A stretch of DNA of 64,000 nucleotides from Siphonodentalium dalli. Its lineage: Eukaryota > Mollusca > Scaphopoda > Gadilida > Siphonodentaliidae. Under the pieces are notes generated by a model that was not told where the DNA came from, did not search any database, and was given only the letters and a program-made list of their open reading frames with translations. Where the stretch lies: contig CP136062.1 of the NCBI GenBank assembly GCA_032622095.1, positions 14,411,710 to 14,475,709 of the forward strand. The letters run 5' to 3'. Shown here one piece after another: positions 46,454 to 57,657 of the stretch. How positions within the stretch are numbered: position 1 is the first letter of the stretch; every line of letters begins with the position of its first letter. Position numbers and translations under genes: made by a program.

Positions 46454-48419
46454 AAAGTGTCAATGACACTGTAGCTCAACTTTGTAAAGAAGGTAATTTT
46501 TTTGTGATGAGCAATGAATAGAGAGATTAAAAAGGAGTGTAAAAATGAGCAGTAAAGAATTTATTCACACAGAGTAAAATCCAAGATGGCTGCTGGCGGC
46601 CATGCTGGCGGCCATGTTATTGTTAACATCCATGACAAATTTCATGATGATCAGACTAAAGGTACGACCTGTAGCCCGTGCTAAAGGATTTAGTCATACA
46701 AAGAGTAAAATCCAAGATGGCTGCTGGCGCCATGTTTTTGGGCCGAATGACTCCCAAAATGACTCGTTCCCATCTACATGTCAATATTAACATCCATGAC
46801 AAATTTTATAATGATCAGACTAAAGGTACGACCTGTAGCCCGTGCTAAAGGATTTAGTCATACAAAGAGTAAAATCCAAGGTGGCTGCTGGCGGCCATGT
46901 TTTTTGGCTGAATGACCCCAAAATGACTCGTTCCCATCTACATGTCATTGTTAACATCCATGACAAATTTTATGATGATCAGACGAAAGGTATGACCTGT
47001 AGCCCGTGCTAAAGGATTTAGTCATACAAAGAGTAAAATTCAAGATGGCTGCTAGCGGTCATGTTTTTGGGCCGAATGACCACAAAATGACTCGTTCCCA
47101 TCTACATGTCAATATTAGCATCCATGACAAATTTCATGATGATCAGATAAACAGTACGACATGTGGCCCGTGCTAATGGATTGAATTTTGAAATCAAAGA
47201 TGGCCACTGGCGGCCATGTTTTTTGTCCAAATGACCCCAAAATGACTCGTTCCCATCTACATTCCAATTTCAACTGCCATGACAAATTTCATGATGATCA
47301 GACTAAAGGTACGACCTGTAGCCCATGCTAAAGGATCTAGTCATACAAAGAGTAAAATCCAAGATGGCTGCTGGCGGCCATGTTTTTTGCCCGAATGACC
47401 CAAAAATGACTCGTTCCCATCTACATGTCATTGGTAACATCCATGACAAATGTTATGATGATCAGACTAAAGGTACGACCTGTAGCCTGTTCTAAAGGAT
47501 TTAGTCATACAAAGAGTAAAATCCAAGACGGCTGCTGGCGGCCATGTTTTTTGGCCGAATGACCCCAAAATGACTCGTTCCAATCTACATGTCATTGTTA
47601 ACAACCATGTCAAATTTTATGATGATCAGACTAAAGGTATGACCTGTAGCCCGTGCTAAAGGATTTAGTCATACAAAGAGTAAAATCCAAGATGGCTGCT
47701 GGCGGCCATGTTTTTTGGCCGAATGAACCCAAAATGACTCGTTCCCATCTACATGTCAATATTAACATCCATGACAAATTTCATGATGATCAGACGAACA
47801 ATGCGACCTGTGGCCCGTGCTAATGGAATGAATTTTGAAAACAAAGATGGCCACTGGCGGCCATGTCCGAATGATCTCAAAATGACTCGTTCCCATCTAC
47901 ATTCCAATTTCAACAGCCATGACAAATTTCATGATGATCAGACTAAAGGTACGACCTGTAGCCTGTGCTAAAGGATTTAGTCATACAAAGAGTAAAATCC
48001 AAGATGGCTTCTGGCGGCCATGTTTTTTGCCCGAATAACCCAAAAATGACTCGTTCCCATCTAGATGTCATTGTTAATATCCATGACAAATTTTATGATG
48101 ATCTGACCAAAGGTACAACCTGTAGCCCGTGCTAAAGGATTTAGTCATGCAAAGAGTAAAATCGTAGATGGCTGCTGGTGGCCATGTTTTTTTGGCCGAA
48201 TGACCCCAAAATTACTCGTTGCCATCTACATGTCAATATTAACATCCATGACAAATTTCATGACGATCAGACGAACAGTACGGCCTGTAGCCCGTGCTAA
48301 TGGATTGAATTTTGAAATCTAAGATGGCCACTGGCGGCCATGTTTTTTTTCCGATTGACCCCAAAATGAATCATTCTGGTACAAATGTTGATGTCAACAG
48401 CTATGACAAATTTCATAAT
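46454..48419. mobile_element. 164-bp-repeat element A, left part
   Basis: Starts GAAAGTGTCAATGACACTGT with AGCTCAACTTTG, then about 11 tandem units of 164 bp. Each has AAAGGTACGACCTGTAGCCC, CAAGATGGCTGCTGGCGGCC and CAAAATGACTCGTTCCCATC. A second unit type carries TGAATTTTGAAATC and GATGGCCACTGG. The element is interrupted by the LINE insertion at 48420-54212 and ends at 54343. Confidence 0.85.
48405..48419. repeat. Target-site duplication of the minus-strand LINE, left copy
   Basis: GACAAATTTCATAAT here and at 54213-54227 flank the insertion. The uninterrupted sequence can be seen in the related element at 63448-63465. Confidence 0.9.
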
Positions 48420-48801
48420 TTTTTTTTTTTTTTTTTTTTTATATATTTTTATTCAGACAAAATCATTTATACAGTACACATTATGGATACATTATCACAA
48501 TAAATTTGTTAGACTAAATTAATTAAAGCATCATTGTCTCATATTGTCTGGGGTTTTTTTTTTCTTTGGGGGGAGGGGAGGGGAGTGGGCTGGCTTGAAC
48601 TTGAAATTATCAAGAAATGTGTTGTTTCTTTGAATGTATGTAATATATGTTAACCATATGTATGTAATTTTCTATCAAAGACTTAATAAGATAAAGAAAA
48701 ACAACGTTCTAATTTGTTTGCAGGCAGATTGGATATGTATTTCGTTGGAATAGTTCCATTTTAAACCTTGTTATTATTATAACTGTTGGCTGAATAATAG
48801 A

Positions 48802-49588
48802 TTATTCAATTAAATATTTTAAGTATGACCATCTTTCTGTGAATTGTTTATATCGGCCTTGGTTATAATAACATATACGTTCAGCAAGGTAGTATGCCTT
48901 TAGTTCTCTTTGCAAGCATAGATAATTTGGTATGTGTTCATTTAATTTTGACATATATATATGGTATCTGGTAAATAGAAGTAAAAATTGTATCCATGGT
49001 TCAAGGTTTTTCTCTGGTGTGTTGCTAAAAATAGCTATTATATTATTTAGTTTAATTCTTTGGCTTGTTAGATTGTATACCCACATCTCTACAGTCCGCC
49101 AAAAACTTTTTATGACATGACATTCCCAGAAGATATGAAGTATTGTTTCGATTTTGTTTTTACAGAATGTACATGTATCTTCATCTTGGATGCCTATTAT
49201 TTTCCAAAATTTATTTGTACACAGTATATGTGTGTTAATTCGATATTGAAACCATTTAAGTTTTGTATCTGTAACATTGTAAAAGGGACATTTAAAAACT
49301 TCTTTCCACCATTCCATGCTATATGTTTTGTTTAGTTTAATTATCCTCCCATTTAGCTATTTGTTTGCTTTGATTTTCATATGGGATCATTATCTTATAT
49401 ACATTTTTTTTGCTAGTTGTATTTAGAATGTTTTTTAATTGGAATGGAATAAATGGATAATCCACAGTCATTTTGTTATCACATTTCTTTAATGATTTTT
49501 CGTAGTTTTTTATTAATTTTACTATTCCATGAAATGTTACAAAATCCAATTTTGATTTATATTTTAAAGTAAACTCATTGTATGACAT
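48802..49588 (-). pseudogene. LINE ORF2, C-terminal part
   Basis: Frames at 49337-49588 and 48802-49317. The latter has FQYRINTHILCTNKFWKI, then CTFCKNKIETILHIFWECH, the C-x2-C...H...C knuckle found at the end of many LINE ORF2 proteins, ending FTERWSYLKYLIE. The two frames are separated by a stop and shift. Confidence 0.7.
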
Positions 49589-50494
49589 GAAACTCCCAAG
49601 ATGGGATTTTAAAATCTGAAATAGTTACTATCCTTTCGGTCATAAACATGTTTATTCGTGGTTCTACAAATTTGGCTGTGGCATTAAAACCAATCAATGG
49701 TAGGGTATCAAAGTCTATCTGACTTATAGGATGTAATTTATTACAGTATACCATCCATGTGTTAATTACATCTCTCCAGAAAGGATTATCAACAGCTTGA
49801 GCATGCTTCTTTAAAATAGATGGGGTCATTAGGTACCAACATGTATTAACTATGGGGGCAGAATTTTCAAGAATGATAGTCCATGATGTATCTTGAACTA
49901 TACATCTTTTAATCCATGATATTTTCATTGAGTTCATAAATCCATTTAGATCAGTCATTGCACATCCACCATTTGTATAATCTTGTATAAGTTGTTTCCT
50001 ACTAATTCTATCTGGACCATTCTTCCAAACAAAACCAAAAAGAGTTTTATTTAGTTCTTTAATGAATTGTGCTGGAGGGTTTGGTAATGCTAGGAATAAG
50101 TGTACAATTTTTGAAATAGCTAGGGATTTTACTACAGTTATCCTGCCTAGTGCAGTCAAGTTTCTTCTACCCCATGTTGAATGTATGTTTTTTATTTTAT
50201 TTAATCCATTAGAGAAATTTATATCGATCATTCTGTTAATATCGTGATTAAATTCAATACCCAATATTTTGAATGTTTCCGGTATCCATTTTAATTTCCA
50301 CCTGTCACAAATAGTCTCTGTGCAATCTGATTTGGTACCTATCCAAACTGCCTGCATTTTATTGTAATTAATTTTCTTGAAACGTGTTTAAATTTATCAA
50401 GGATATACATGGTTGCTTCCAGTGACTCGGGTGACCCGTCCAAAAATATGGATGTATCATCAGCGTATTGAGATATTCGTATATTTTTATTACC
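49575..50494 (-). pseudogene. LINE ORF2, RT catalytic end and thumb
   Basis: Immediately left of the nested insertion the minus frame reads RISQYADDTSIFLDGSP (50420-50475), holding the catalytic YADD box. A frameshift near 50385 leads to the 260-codon frame MQAVWIGTKSD, then FKILGIEFNHDI, GRITVVKSLAISKI and GGCAMTDLNGFMNSMKISWI, typical of L1-like ORF2 after the RT. Confidence 0.8.
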
Positions 50495-50509
50495 AACATT
50501 GATTCCATT
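50495..50509. repeat. Target-site duplication of the nested LINE, left copy
   Basis: AACATTGATTCCATT, repeated at 52025-52039. Confidence 0.92.
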
Positions 50510-50527
50510 GAAAATGAAATATATTAC

Positions 50528-51355
50528 ATGAAAGATCTCATGAAGGATAACTCAGGTCTTTTGAATTATGAGGAATTTTGTCAAAAATACACCTCTACAA
50601 TTCCTTTCACCACCTATCATGGACTGTTAGCTGCCATACCTCGTGCATGGAAAACATTTGTGAATGAAAACATGAAACTTGATACAATCACCAATAATAA
50701 TCTAGAAACCTTGAAGAATTGTGTAAAAACATGCAAAACATTTTATCCAAAATTTTTGCAAATCTATTGCACAATTCCAACTGTTTCACAGAAAAAGTGG
50801 GCGAAAAATCTTGATAAAATATTTTCTGAAGAAGACTGGAAAAAAATCTATACTAATATATATACATTTACTAATGACAGTAGTCTCATATCATTCCAGT
50901 ACAAAATAAACCACAATATACTCTATGCCAATGCAAAACTTTTTCAACTAAAGCTGTCAGAAACAGCCATTTGTACATTCTGTCAGTCGGACAGAGAAAC
51001 AATACTACACTTGTTTTATGATTGTACAGTCACAAAATCTATTCTACTTGAATTTCAACAAAAAATTTAAAAGAAATGTGATCTGATACTGAAAATTTCA
51101 CCAGAAATTGTGATTTTTGGAATATATGACGAATACAACACTCAAGACAACTTGATGAATATTTGCCTCCTACTATTCAAACGATATATTTTCTCCAGCA
51201 TGATAAAAAAGAAAGACCCAACTTTTATTGGATTTCAAGAATGGCTTAAGTATTATAAGACAGTAGAACAAGCATCGCCAAAAAAATTTGCATCGAAAAA
51301 AGACATCCTTTTTCATGATAGATGGAATATGATAGAAAATATCTTTAAACAATAA
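50528..51355 (+). pseudogene. Nested LINE ORF2, C-terminal part
   Basis: One continuous frame broken by a single TAA at 51068-51070. It includes FQYKINHNILYANAKLF, then CTFCQSDRETILHLFYDC (zinc knuckle), ICLLLFKRYIFSSM and FHDRWNMIENIF. The domain layout equals that of the host LINE (CTFCKNKIETILHIFWEC), so the two belong to related families. Confidence 0.75.
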
Positions 51356-51659
51356 CGTTATAAAAATCTTTTTAGTCCTCTCCTTCACATATTTTTTCTG
51401 GCAAATGTCAGCATAGTTCCACGGCAATTCATACTCATAAATATAAATAAAAAGTACTGTATACAAGCCCACATGCATGTATGTCACAGGAGTTCATCTC
51501 CTTCAACAACCTTGCAACTTGTCAAATTTCATTCTCAGACTAGCCTTTGGCAAATCATAGAGAGAGACTTCTGGCAGGTTGCACTGAGTTGTTGGTGGAG
51601 GGGGGGGGTGGACTTTTGGAACATTGTGTTTGTCTTACATGGTTCTTTTTGCTTACTGT

Positions 51660-51683
51660 TTTTTTTTTTTTTTTTTTTTTTTT
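51660..51683. repeat. T homopolymer in the nested LINE 3' UTR
   Basis: About 24 T. It may mark another small insertion tail, but no duplication was found. Confidence 0.5.
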
Positions 51684-52039
51684 CTCTTCTCAACTCATCA
51701 AACAAATTAAAAGAGACATCAGAAGATAACCATCATCCAACATGATAACTTTTCACTCTGATAACTTAATAACAAAACAAAAACAAGAAAACAAAACAAA
51801 ACAAATGGGTTTAATACCTCCAATCGTTTATTTCAAGTAAACACTCATCACAGAACCATGTAAGGAAGAACTATATTATAGGACAGTATTTTGCTTCCTA
51901 CGTTTATGTAATTTTCTTTACCTTAAATATACAAAAATTCATATACATTTATGTCATTACAGTTTTGTGTAAATCAATATTTTTTTGATTCCAATAAAAA
52001 TTATTTAAAAAAAAAAAAAAAAAAAACATTGATTCCATT

Positions 52040-52759
52040 AACTGTCGGAGAGTTTCTCACCATAATACCTAGAATTTCACCACATAATAGAAATATATAT
52101 GGGGATATAGGATCGCCTTGTCTGCACCCCCGCTCTAAGTTAAAAAATCTGGATATCTGACCATTCATGTTTATACATGACGATGAATCACAATAAAGGG
52201 TTTGTATATAATTGATGAACGTTTGACTAAACTTGAAATATTTCAAAACAGCGATAATAAATTTCCAAGAAATTGAATCAAACGCCTTCTCAAAATCAAT
52301 CATTAGCATAAGTCCAGGTATTTTGTTTTTCTTTGTAAATGACATCATGTCCATCATAAGCCTTATGTTTTCCCCAATATATCTACCGGCTATAAATCCA
52401 GTTTGATCTGGATGTATTAATGTAGGTAAGAACTTTTTCAATCTATTTGATAACACTCCAGTAAGTATTTTGTATGTTACATTTAAGAGAGAGATCGGTC
52501 TCCAATTTTTCAGAAATTGTCTAGGTTTGTTACCTTTTGGTAACAGTGTGACAATACCCTGCCTTTGTGTAGTCGACAGCTTTCCTATACTTAAACCATA
52601 ATTCATTGATCTGACCAGGTAGGCTCCCACATCAGTCCAAAAAAATTTGTAAAACTCTACACTGAAACCATCATTTACCGGGCATTTATTGTTTTTCATA
52701 TTTTTAAGATAATTAAGCGCTTCACCGTATGTAATGGGATTATCCAAGTAGTCAGTCAT
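52040..52759 (-). pseudogene. LINE ORF2, reverse transcriptase fingers/palm
   Basis: Contains PVNDGFSVEFYKFF, GIVTLLPKGNKPRQFLKNWR, PISLLNVTYKILTGVLSNRL, HPDQTGFIAGRYI, MIDFEKAFDSISW and CRQGDPISPYIFLL: RT motifs 0 to 4 in order. The frame is cut by the nested insertion just before the YADD box, which lies at 50420-50475. Confidence 0.85.
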
Positions 52760-53507
52760 TCTGTGTAAGTTTTGTTACATTTTTTTCCTTTATTTCATTC
52801 ACATCTTTAAGTATTGCCTCAATATCAAGAGGTAGACTTTCATCGTCTTTATTTTTATATAGAGTTTCATAAAACTTGGTTGTTTCATCTAATATTTCAT
52901 GTTGTTCATATATTGTTTCACCCGTCTCCCGTTCAAGCTTTTGGATTATTTTAGATGTAAAGTTACGCTTTTCTAAATTTAGAAAATATTTTGAGGGTTT
53001 TTCACCATCGCTTAGCCATCTTGCTCTTGATCTAACAAATATGCCATTTAATTTCTCTTATCTCAATGTTTCTAATTCATGCTTTATTTTTTTGCTTTCT
53101 GCTAACTCAGTTTCTGTTGGGTTAACTATTTGTTCTAACAGGTCTATTTTAGTTGTTAAGTCCAATTCTTTGCATTTTCTTTTTTTTGATAGATGAGCAC
53201 AAAAAGGTATTGATGCACTGCGTATTTCCATTAGAACCATTTAAAAAAATAGTTGGTCATTTATACTAAATTGCACTACATTTTGGTCTATTTCTTCACT
53301 GTTTCTTGTTGTTGCATATTGGTTAATAACCGTTTTTATTGTGTCCTTCACTAACTGTATATATTCCTTATTTTTCAGCAATGAATTATTAAATTTCCAG
53401 AATCCTCTTTTTCTCTTAAAATTGTTAAATTTTAGTAATACTGATATTGCCGAATGGTCAGTTTTATATCCAGGTAGTATATCACAGTTTTCGACAGTGG
53501 GTATCAT
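52760..53507 (-). pseudogene. LINE ORF2, linker between endonuclease and RT
   Basis: Several shifted frames. 53241-53507 has PGYKTDHSAISVLLKF (the last endonuclease motif, SDH-like: TDHSAI) and RGFWKFNNSLL. 53058-53240 is helical and Glu/Lys-rich. The next part has RARWLSDGEKPSKYFLNLEK. All are normal parts of L1-like ORF2. At least three frameshifts or stops are visible. Confidence 0.7.
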
Positions 53508-54135
53508 ATCTTGTGAAATTAGAAAAAAAGTCTAATCGAGCTTGTTTGGTTGGGTTAGTTCGGCGCCATGTGAACCTTTGGGTATCAGGATTATTTTTAC
53601 GCCATACATTAATTAGATTTAATTCATCAATCATTTTAATAACTTCGTCTCGTGCATGTGGGTTATTTATATTAATATAGTTCATTTGATCAATGTTCGG
53701 ATCCAAGATCAAGTTAAAATCACCACATATCACTATGTTACCATTGTCTTTTTCTTCTAAATATGTTCTGAGATCCTTATAGAAATTAGGTTCATCGTTA
53801 TTCGGTCCGTATAAGTTTACTATTGTCATAGGTTTATTTTCTATTTCTGCATGGACTATTATGAGGTTACCAGCCTGGTCAGTTTTCGTATCAGTTAATT
53901 TAAAGCTGAAGTTGTTTTGTATTAATATCGCTACACCCCGTGATGAACTAGTATATGAGTTGAAGGCGATCTCATATCCCCATTCTACCCTAATGGTATT
54001 TTCCATTTCTTTTTTAAAGTGTACATCCTGTAAACATATTAGACCATATTTCTTATCCCTTATATAATTAAAAACATCTCTTCGCTTTTTCCGGTCACCC
54101 AAGCCCCTGCAATTCATTGACATTATACTAACCAT
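53482..54135 (-). pseudogene. LINE ORF2, apurinic-type endonuclease domain
   Basis: Starts MVSIMSMNCRGLGDRKKRRD, with LICLQDVHF (the catalytic Glu position reads Asp in QDVH, where relatives have QETH), NLYGPNNDEPNFY, ICGDFNLILDP and RFTWRR...ARLDFF. The frame breaks near 53510, before the TDHSAI motif. The Met is the likely ORF2 start, 77 bases inside the element end. Confidence 0.85.
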
Positions 54136-54212
54136 TATGTGTATGCACGTACTCCAACCTCGTGATTACATACATCATTTTATTTGAATTTAAGTAAAGT
54201 CCGTTCAAGGCC

Positions 54213-54343
54213 GACAAATTTCATAATGATCCGATCAAAGGTACGACCTGTAGCCTCTATTGTTGACGCCTTACGCACACACGCGCACACACGGACGACA
54301 AAGCCATGGCAATAGCTCAAACTTTACAAAGTAAAGTTGAGCT
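54213..54343. mobile_element. 164-bp-repeat element A, right end with terminal hairpin
   Basis: After the LINE duplication the element resumes (TGATCCGATCAAAGGTACGA), passes CACACACGGACGACAAAGCC and ends TAGCTCAAACTTTAC / GTAAAGTTGAGCTA plus A. The hairpin is the inverted counterpart of AGCTCAACTTTG at the element start (46475). The end CTAA fits a Helitron-like CTRR terminus (inference). Confidence 0.75.
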
Positions 54344-55365
54344 AATAATTGTTCTTGCAAAGAGATGAATATTTTTCAATCCAGTTAGTATATTCTCCTG
54401 ACAAATATATGGTAATATATACCAAAGAAGGAATTTACTGTGGTACTATATTGTGATTTGTAAGTTGTAGGCGTACCAAATTAGGGTTATAAATCCGACG
54501 TATAATGCGCGTGAATCCAAATAAGGATAATATCATGACTCTGCTTATAAACAATTCACTGTCCTTTTTGTGAGAAACTAAACAACACTCGACCTACATT
54601 TTCTCGGACACAAAGCGTGTTTTGTGAATAATATCAGTATATCACATTCATATCATCAGTATATTCTTGAGGAAATTATCAAAATTTGATCAATATTATT
54701 TCTAAATTATAACCTACAAGAAAAGCCGCCCGTCCCTTTAATATTTTTCAGCAATTTCAATATGTGCATATCATCATATGCAAAATGACGTCATTTATCC
54801 AAAATAATAGAATCTCCATTGGGTTTAATGTTAAATTTTGATCGCAACTGTAGCAAGCAAGAAGCAACTGATCACATATAAATTTTCAAAAATACGTATA
54901 AGGTTCATATTTAGTAGTTTTGAGAAATATCAAATCTCACTGATCACCGGGCATACACCAAATGGCACCCTCTATCATTTTCTGTAAATATGAAACGCTC
55001 TTTAAATTAAGTTGACACCGATTTAGGCCGACCCGCCAAACTTCAAGAATGGAAACAAGTCAATCCTGAAAACACACATACAAACTCCGTTTTCAATTCG
55101 CTTTTAACAAACCAAATATGCAAAATGACATAAGGATATGGTCGTCTTCGATTAACAAGAATTTGTTTGGGCACTGTTCCGGTAACCCCCTAGGACATGC
55201 CAGAGATTTAGTCGCTGGAAAGGGGATATGTCACTTCATAGTTCATGTTGTTTTAAAACTTTTTTCGCAAATTGGATTATAAATTGTTTTCATGTTCAAA
55301 TCCCAGCCAACTCAACACAGTACATTTATCTCCTAATTGTAATAAACACCTCAAAAATACCTGAA
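54344..55365. other. AT-rich stretch without recognised gene
   Basis: I see no array, palindrome or convincing frame. A GTTCAAATCCC at 55293 looks like a tRNA B box but has no tRNA around it. Confidence 0.5.
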
Positions 55366-56200
55366 TAACCTGATGTAATAGATTGAAACTAAGATTATAA
55401 CACCATACCTGTACAACCTCATTGAAACTAGGATTATAACAGCATAGATGGAAACTAAGATTTTAACAACATACATGTATAAACTAAAATTATAACAACA
55501 TACCTGTATCACTTGATTGTAATAGATAGAAACTAAGATTATAACACCGTACCTGTATTAACTAAACAAGAGGTGTGCACTCGAGTGCTAGCATACCTCC
55601 ACTGTGGCAAATTCAACCTGCATTATCCGTAAACCAAACAAAAAAGATTTTTAAATTTAAAGAAAAATTTGGACCAATAATATCGATATGGTGTCACAAG
55701 AAGCTTGTACAGAAAAAATTATTCAAATTGGTTCATATTTGTTAAAGTTATTAAGTCGGACAGAATTTAAGTCAAAATAAGTCGAAAATGAGGCGTAACT
55801 TAAAAAAAGAAAGTCGGACCGAACCGCAATTAGCATCATGCGGAGAGGCAGTCCTAAGGAGATTGCATACAAAATATTATTGAAATCGGTTCATAGTTGT
55901 TCGAGTTATGAGGTCGGGCGGACGGACGGACGAATGGACAGACACACAGAGGGAGAAAGCGTGACGGACGGATTATAACACTGTACCTGTATAAACTAAG
56001 ATTATAACACCATACCTGTACAAACTAAGACCATAACACCATACCTGTATCACCTGATTGTAATAGATGGAAACTAAGATTATAAGAGCATACCTGTATC
56101 AATTGATTGTAATAGTTTGAAATGAAGATTATAATAGAGTACCTGTATAACCTGATTGTAATAGATGGAAACTAAGATTATAAGAGCATACCTGTATCAA
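55366..56200 (-). repeat. Tandem array of the E2 exon end plus donor (49-bp period)
   Basis: Minus strand: CAATCAATTGATACAG/GTATGCTCTTATAATCTTAG-type units. Exon-end positions at 56192 (functional), 56143, 56094 and 56045 are spaced exactly 49 bases; 29-bp short units (55987, 56016) and further copies to 55370 follow. Each keeps the TACAG/GTA junction. The array is split by a dispersed element at 55564-55970. Confidence 0.85.
55564..55970. mobile_element. Dispersed element inserted in the E2 donor array
   Basis: Starts AACAAGAGGTGTGCACTCGA (with GTGCACTCGAGTGC palindrome), carries CGAAAATGAGGCGTAACTTA-like modules and ends in CGGACGGACGGACGAATGGA...GACGGACGG without a clear terminal hairpin. 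The 49-bp array is broken at AACTA and resumes at ATTATAAC. Confidence 0.65.
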
Positions 56201-56275
56201 TTGATTGTTCAGGTTGTCCTTCTGTTGGGGTTCTCATTGACATTTCTTTGGGCGCCTCAATTTCCCCTGATGGGG
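56192..56275 (-). CDS. Exon candidate E2, 84 nt
   Basis: Acceptor TTAATGTTTTGTAG before CCCCATCAGG, donor GATACAG/GTATGC. Phase 1 in and out. It encodes PSGEIEAPKEMSMRT, then PTEGQPEQSIDT: a low-complexity, Pro/Glu-rich linker with no domain. The phases match E1. Its donor is the founder of the 49-bp array. Confidence 0.5.
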
Positions 56276-57657
56276 CTACAAAACATTAATCCTTCAATAT
56301 TAAAAGGTTAAATTATAGTATTGGTCTATCATTCATCTGGGTGAGTCTTTTGATGATACAATTCCTTGTGAGAATAGAAATGCGATGTTATTTTCTTTCA
56401 AAAATATTTACACTTAAATTTACCAATGCTTTATTGAAATAATATTCGACAAACTTTGAAGACATTTTCAATTAAAAATTTGAATTGATATCAACTTCGA
56501 ACACTCCACCCCCCTCCACCCCAATTCAATATTGGGATTTTTATCTGCACAAAAGTGTTGATTCCCAGAGACCTACTCAAAGGGTATTGATCAAGATTGC
56601 ATTCCAAAATAACCTAATAATATTCTCTTTTGAATCTTTCTCTACATTTAAATATGTCGATATATAACTGAAATAGTTTTCTAAGAACATAGTCTCGTTT
56701 GAGGGTTTGCAGATTCTATTCAATTAAATTCCGGAATTCAGAAGCAGAATAATGTGCGACTATCCAGAAAACATATATTGTGTCTTATTACATGATCGTA
56801 CCCTTTGTCCATTCAATAAACCCATTCTATAAATTGTGATATTAAACGTTCGTGTAATATTTTTCCAACAAACTATAATCAACGAAGAGCTTGAAAAGTT
56901 ATGTAATTAATTATACGCCATTGAATGCGCCAAAGGGTCCTTATTTATCTGGGACTATTTCTTTACGCGAAACAGTCAATAGTTAAGTGAAACGTCATCG
57001 CATGCCTTACAGAAGCCGATGTTAGTTCACGTCCCATTTATTGATTTAATTATGTTTTGGATCATGTAATAAATAGAATCTACAACTCGTCCCCAGTTTA
57101 TAGTGGAAATTGTGTCTATATAAATCATCGACTCGATTACGTGACTTCTGGTAGCACAGTTATCACTGCCACTGTGCTCCATTAAAAATGTGTGCATGCT
57201 TCAGCGACCAATGGTGGTGAACCTAAAACTAAAGTTAGCAGCTCTCAGCCAATCAGAATGCCTGCTTCAGCGACAAATATGATAGTTGAATTATAATCTC
57301 GGAAACTGGGGATATCGAGACGAAATTTCGTACTTAGGGCTTCCCAAGAGACGGGGGAGATTTTCGTCGGGTCAGTTTGTCCGCCTGAGGTGACCTTGAA
57401 ACGAAACTCGGGCATCAGCATGCTGTCGGCATGCCTGTACGGGGTTACCTTGAAAAACAAAATTAATGGATCGACCAAAGCCATGGGACCAAACCCGCCA
57501 GTGGCGGGCTAATCTGCTAGTTTCATATAAAACATGTGCAGAAATGAGGACGAACGGACCTGCTTCCCAATTCAGATTTCCGATTCATTAGTGTAATTGG
57601 TATCTATGTTCAAACATGTGTTAAACATGTGATATATTACCTCTGCAATTACAATAA

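Larger units (their letters stand above)
50510..52024 (+). mobile_element. 5'-truncated LINE, plus strand, nested in the other LINE
   Basis: 1.5 kb flanked by the 15-bp duplication, ending in AATAAAAATTATTT and a 20-base poly-A (52007-52026). It has only the 3' part of an ORF2. Orientation is opposite to its host LINE and the tail is still long, so it is the younger insertion. Confidence 0.9.
48420..54212 (-). mobile_element. LINE (L1/Tx1-like), minus strand, poly-A as leading T-run
   Basis: 5.79 kb including a 1.5-kb nested insertion. A T-run at 48419-48440 is the poly-A tail, the coding order runs APE endonuclease (54135), RT (52759), C-terminal zinc-knuckle region (49317), and the 15-bp target duplication is intact. 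The insertion begins about 75 bases upstream of the endonuclease Met, so any ORF1 is missing (5' truncation). RT motifs of the GIVTLLPKGNK type suggest the L1/Tx1 group; the clade needs a phylogeny. Confidence 0.85.
39702..56191 (-). other. Interval between exon candidates E3 and E2
   Basis: Holds dispersed modules (39900-40680), element K copy 2, AT-rich sequence (42660-43845) with no gene, a foldback at 43846-44003, a C homopolymer (44104-44123), a hairpin-ended element at 44828, the nested LINE complex and AT-rich 54350-55360. An exon of phase 1 to 2 would be needed here to link E2 and E3; I could not find it. Confidence 0.4.

Noticed and set aside
55285-55310. tRNA-like B box (GTTCAAATCCC)
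   Set aside because: No A box, acceptor stem or cloverleaf can be drawn around it.
57245-57484. 79-codon minus-strand frame starting MALVDPLILFFKV
   Set aside because: It sits in a GC-richer block with palindromes of the CCCGCCAGTGGCGGG type, has no splice context and looks like part of a dispersed repeat.
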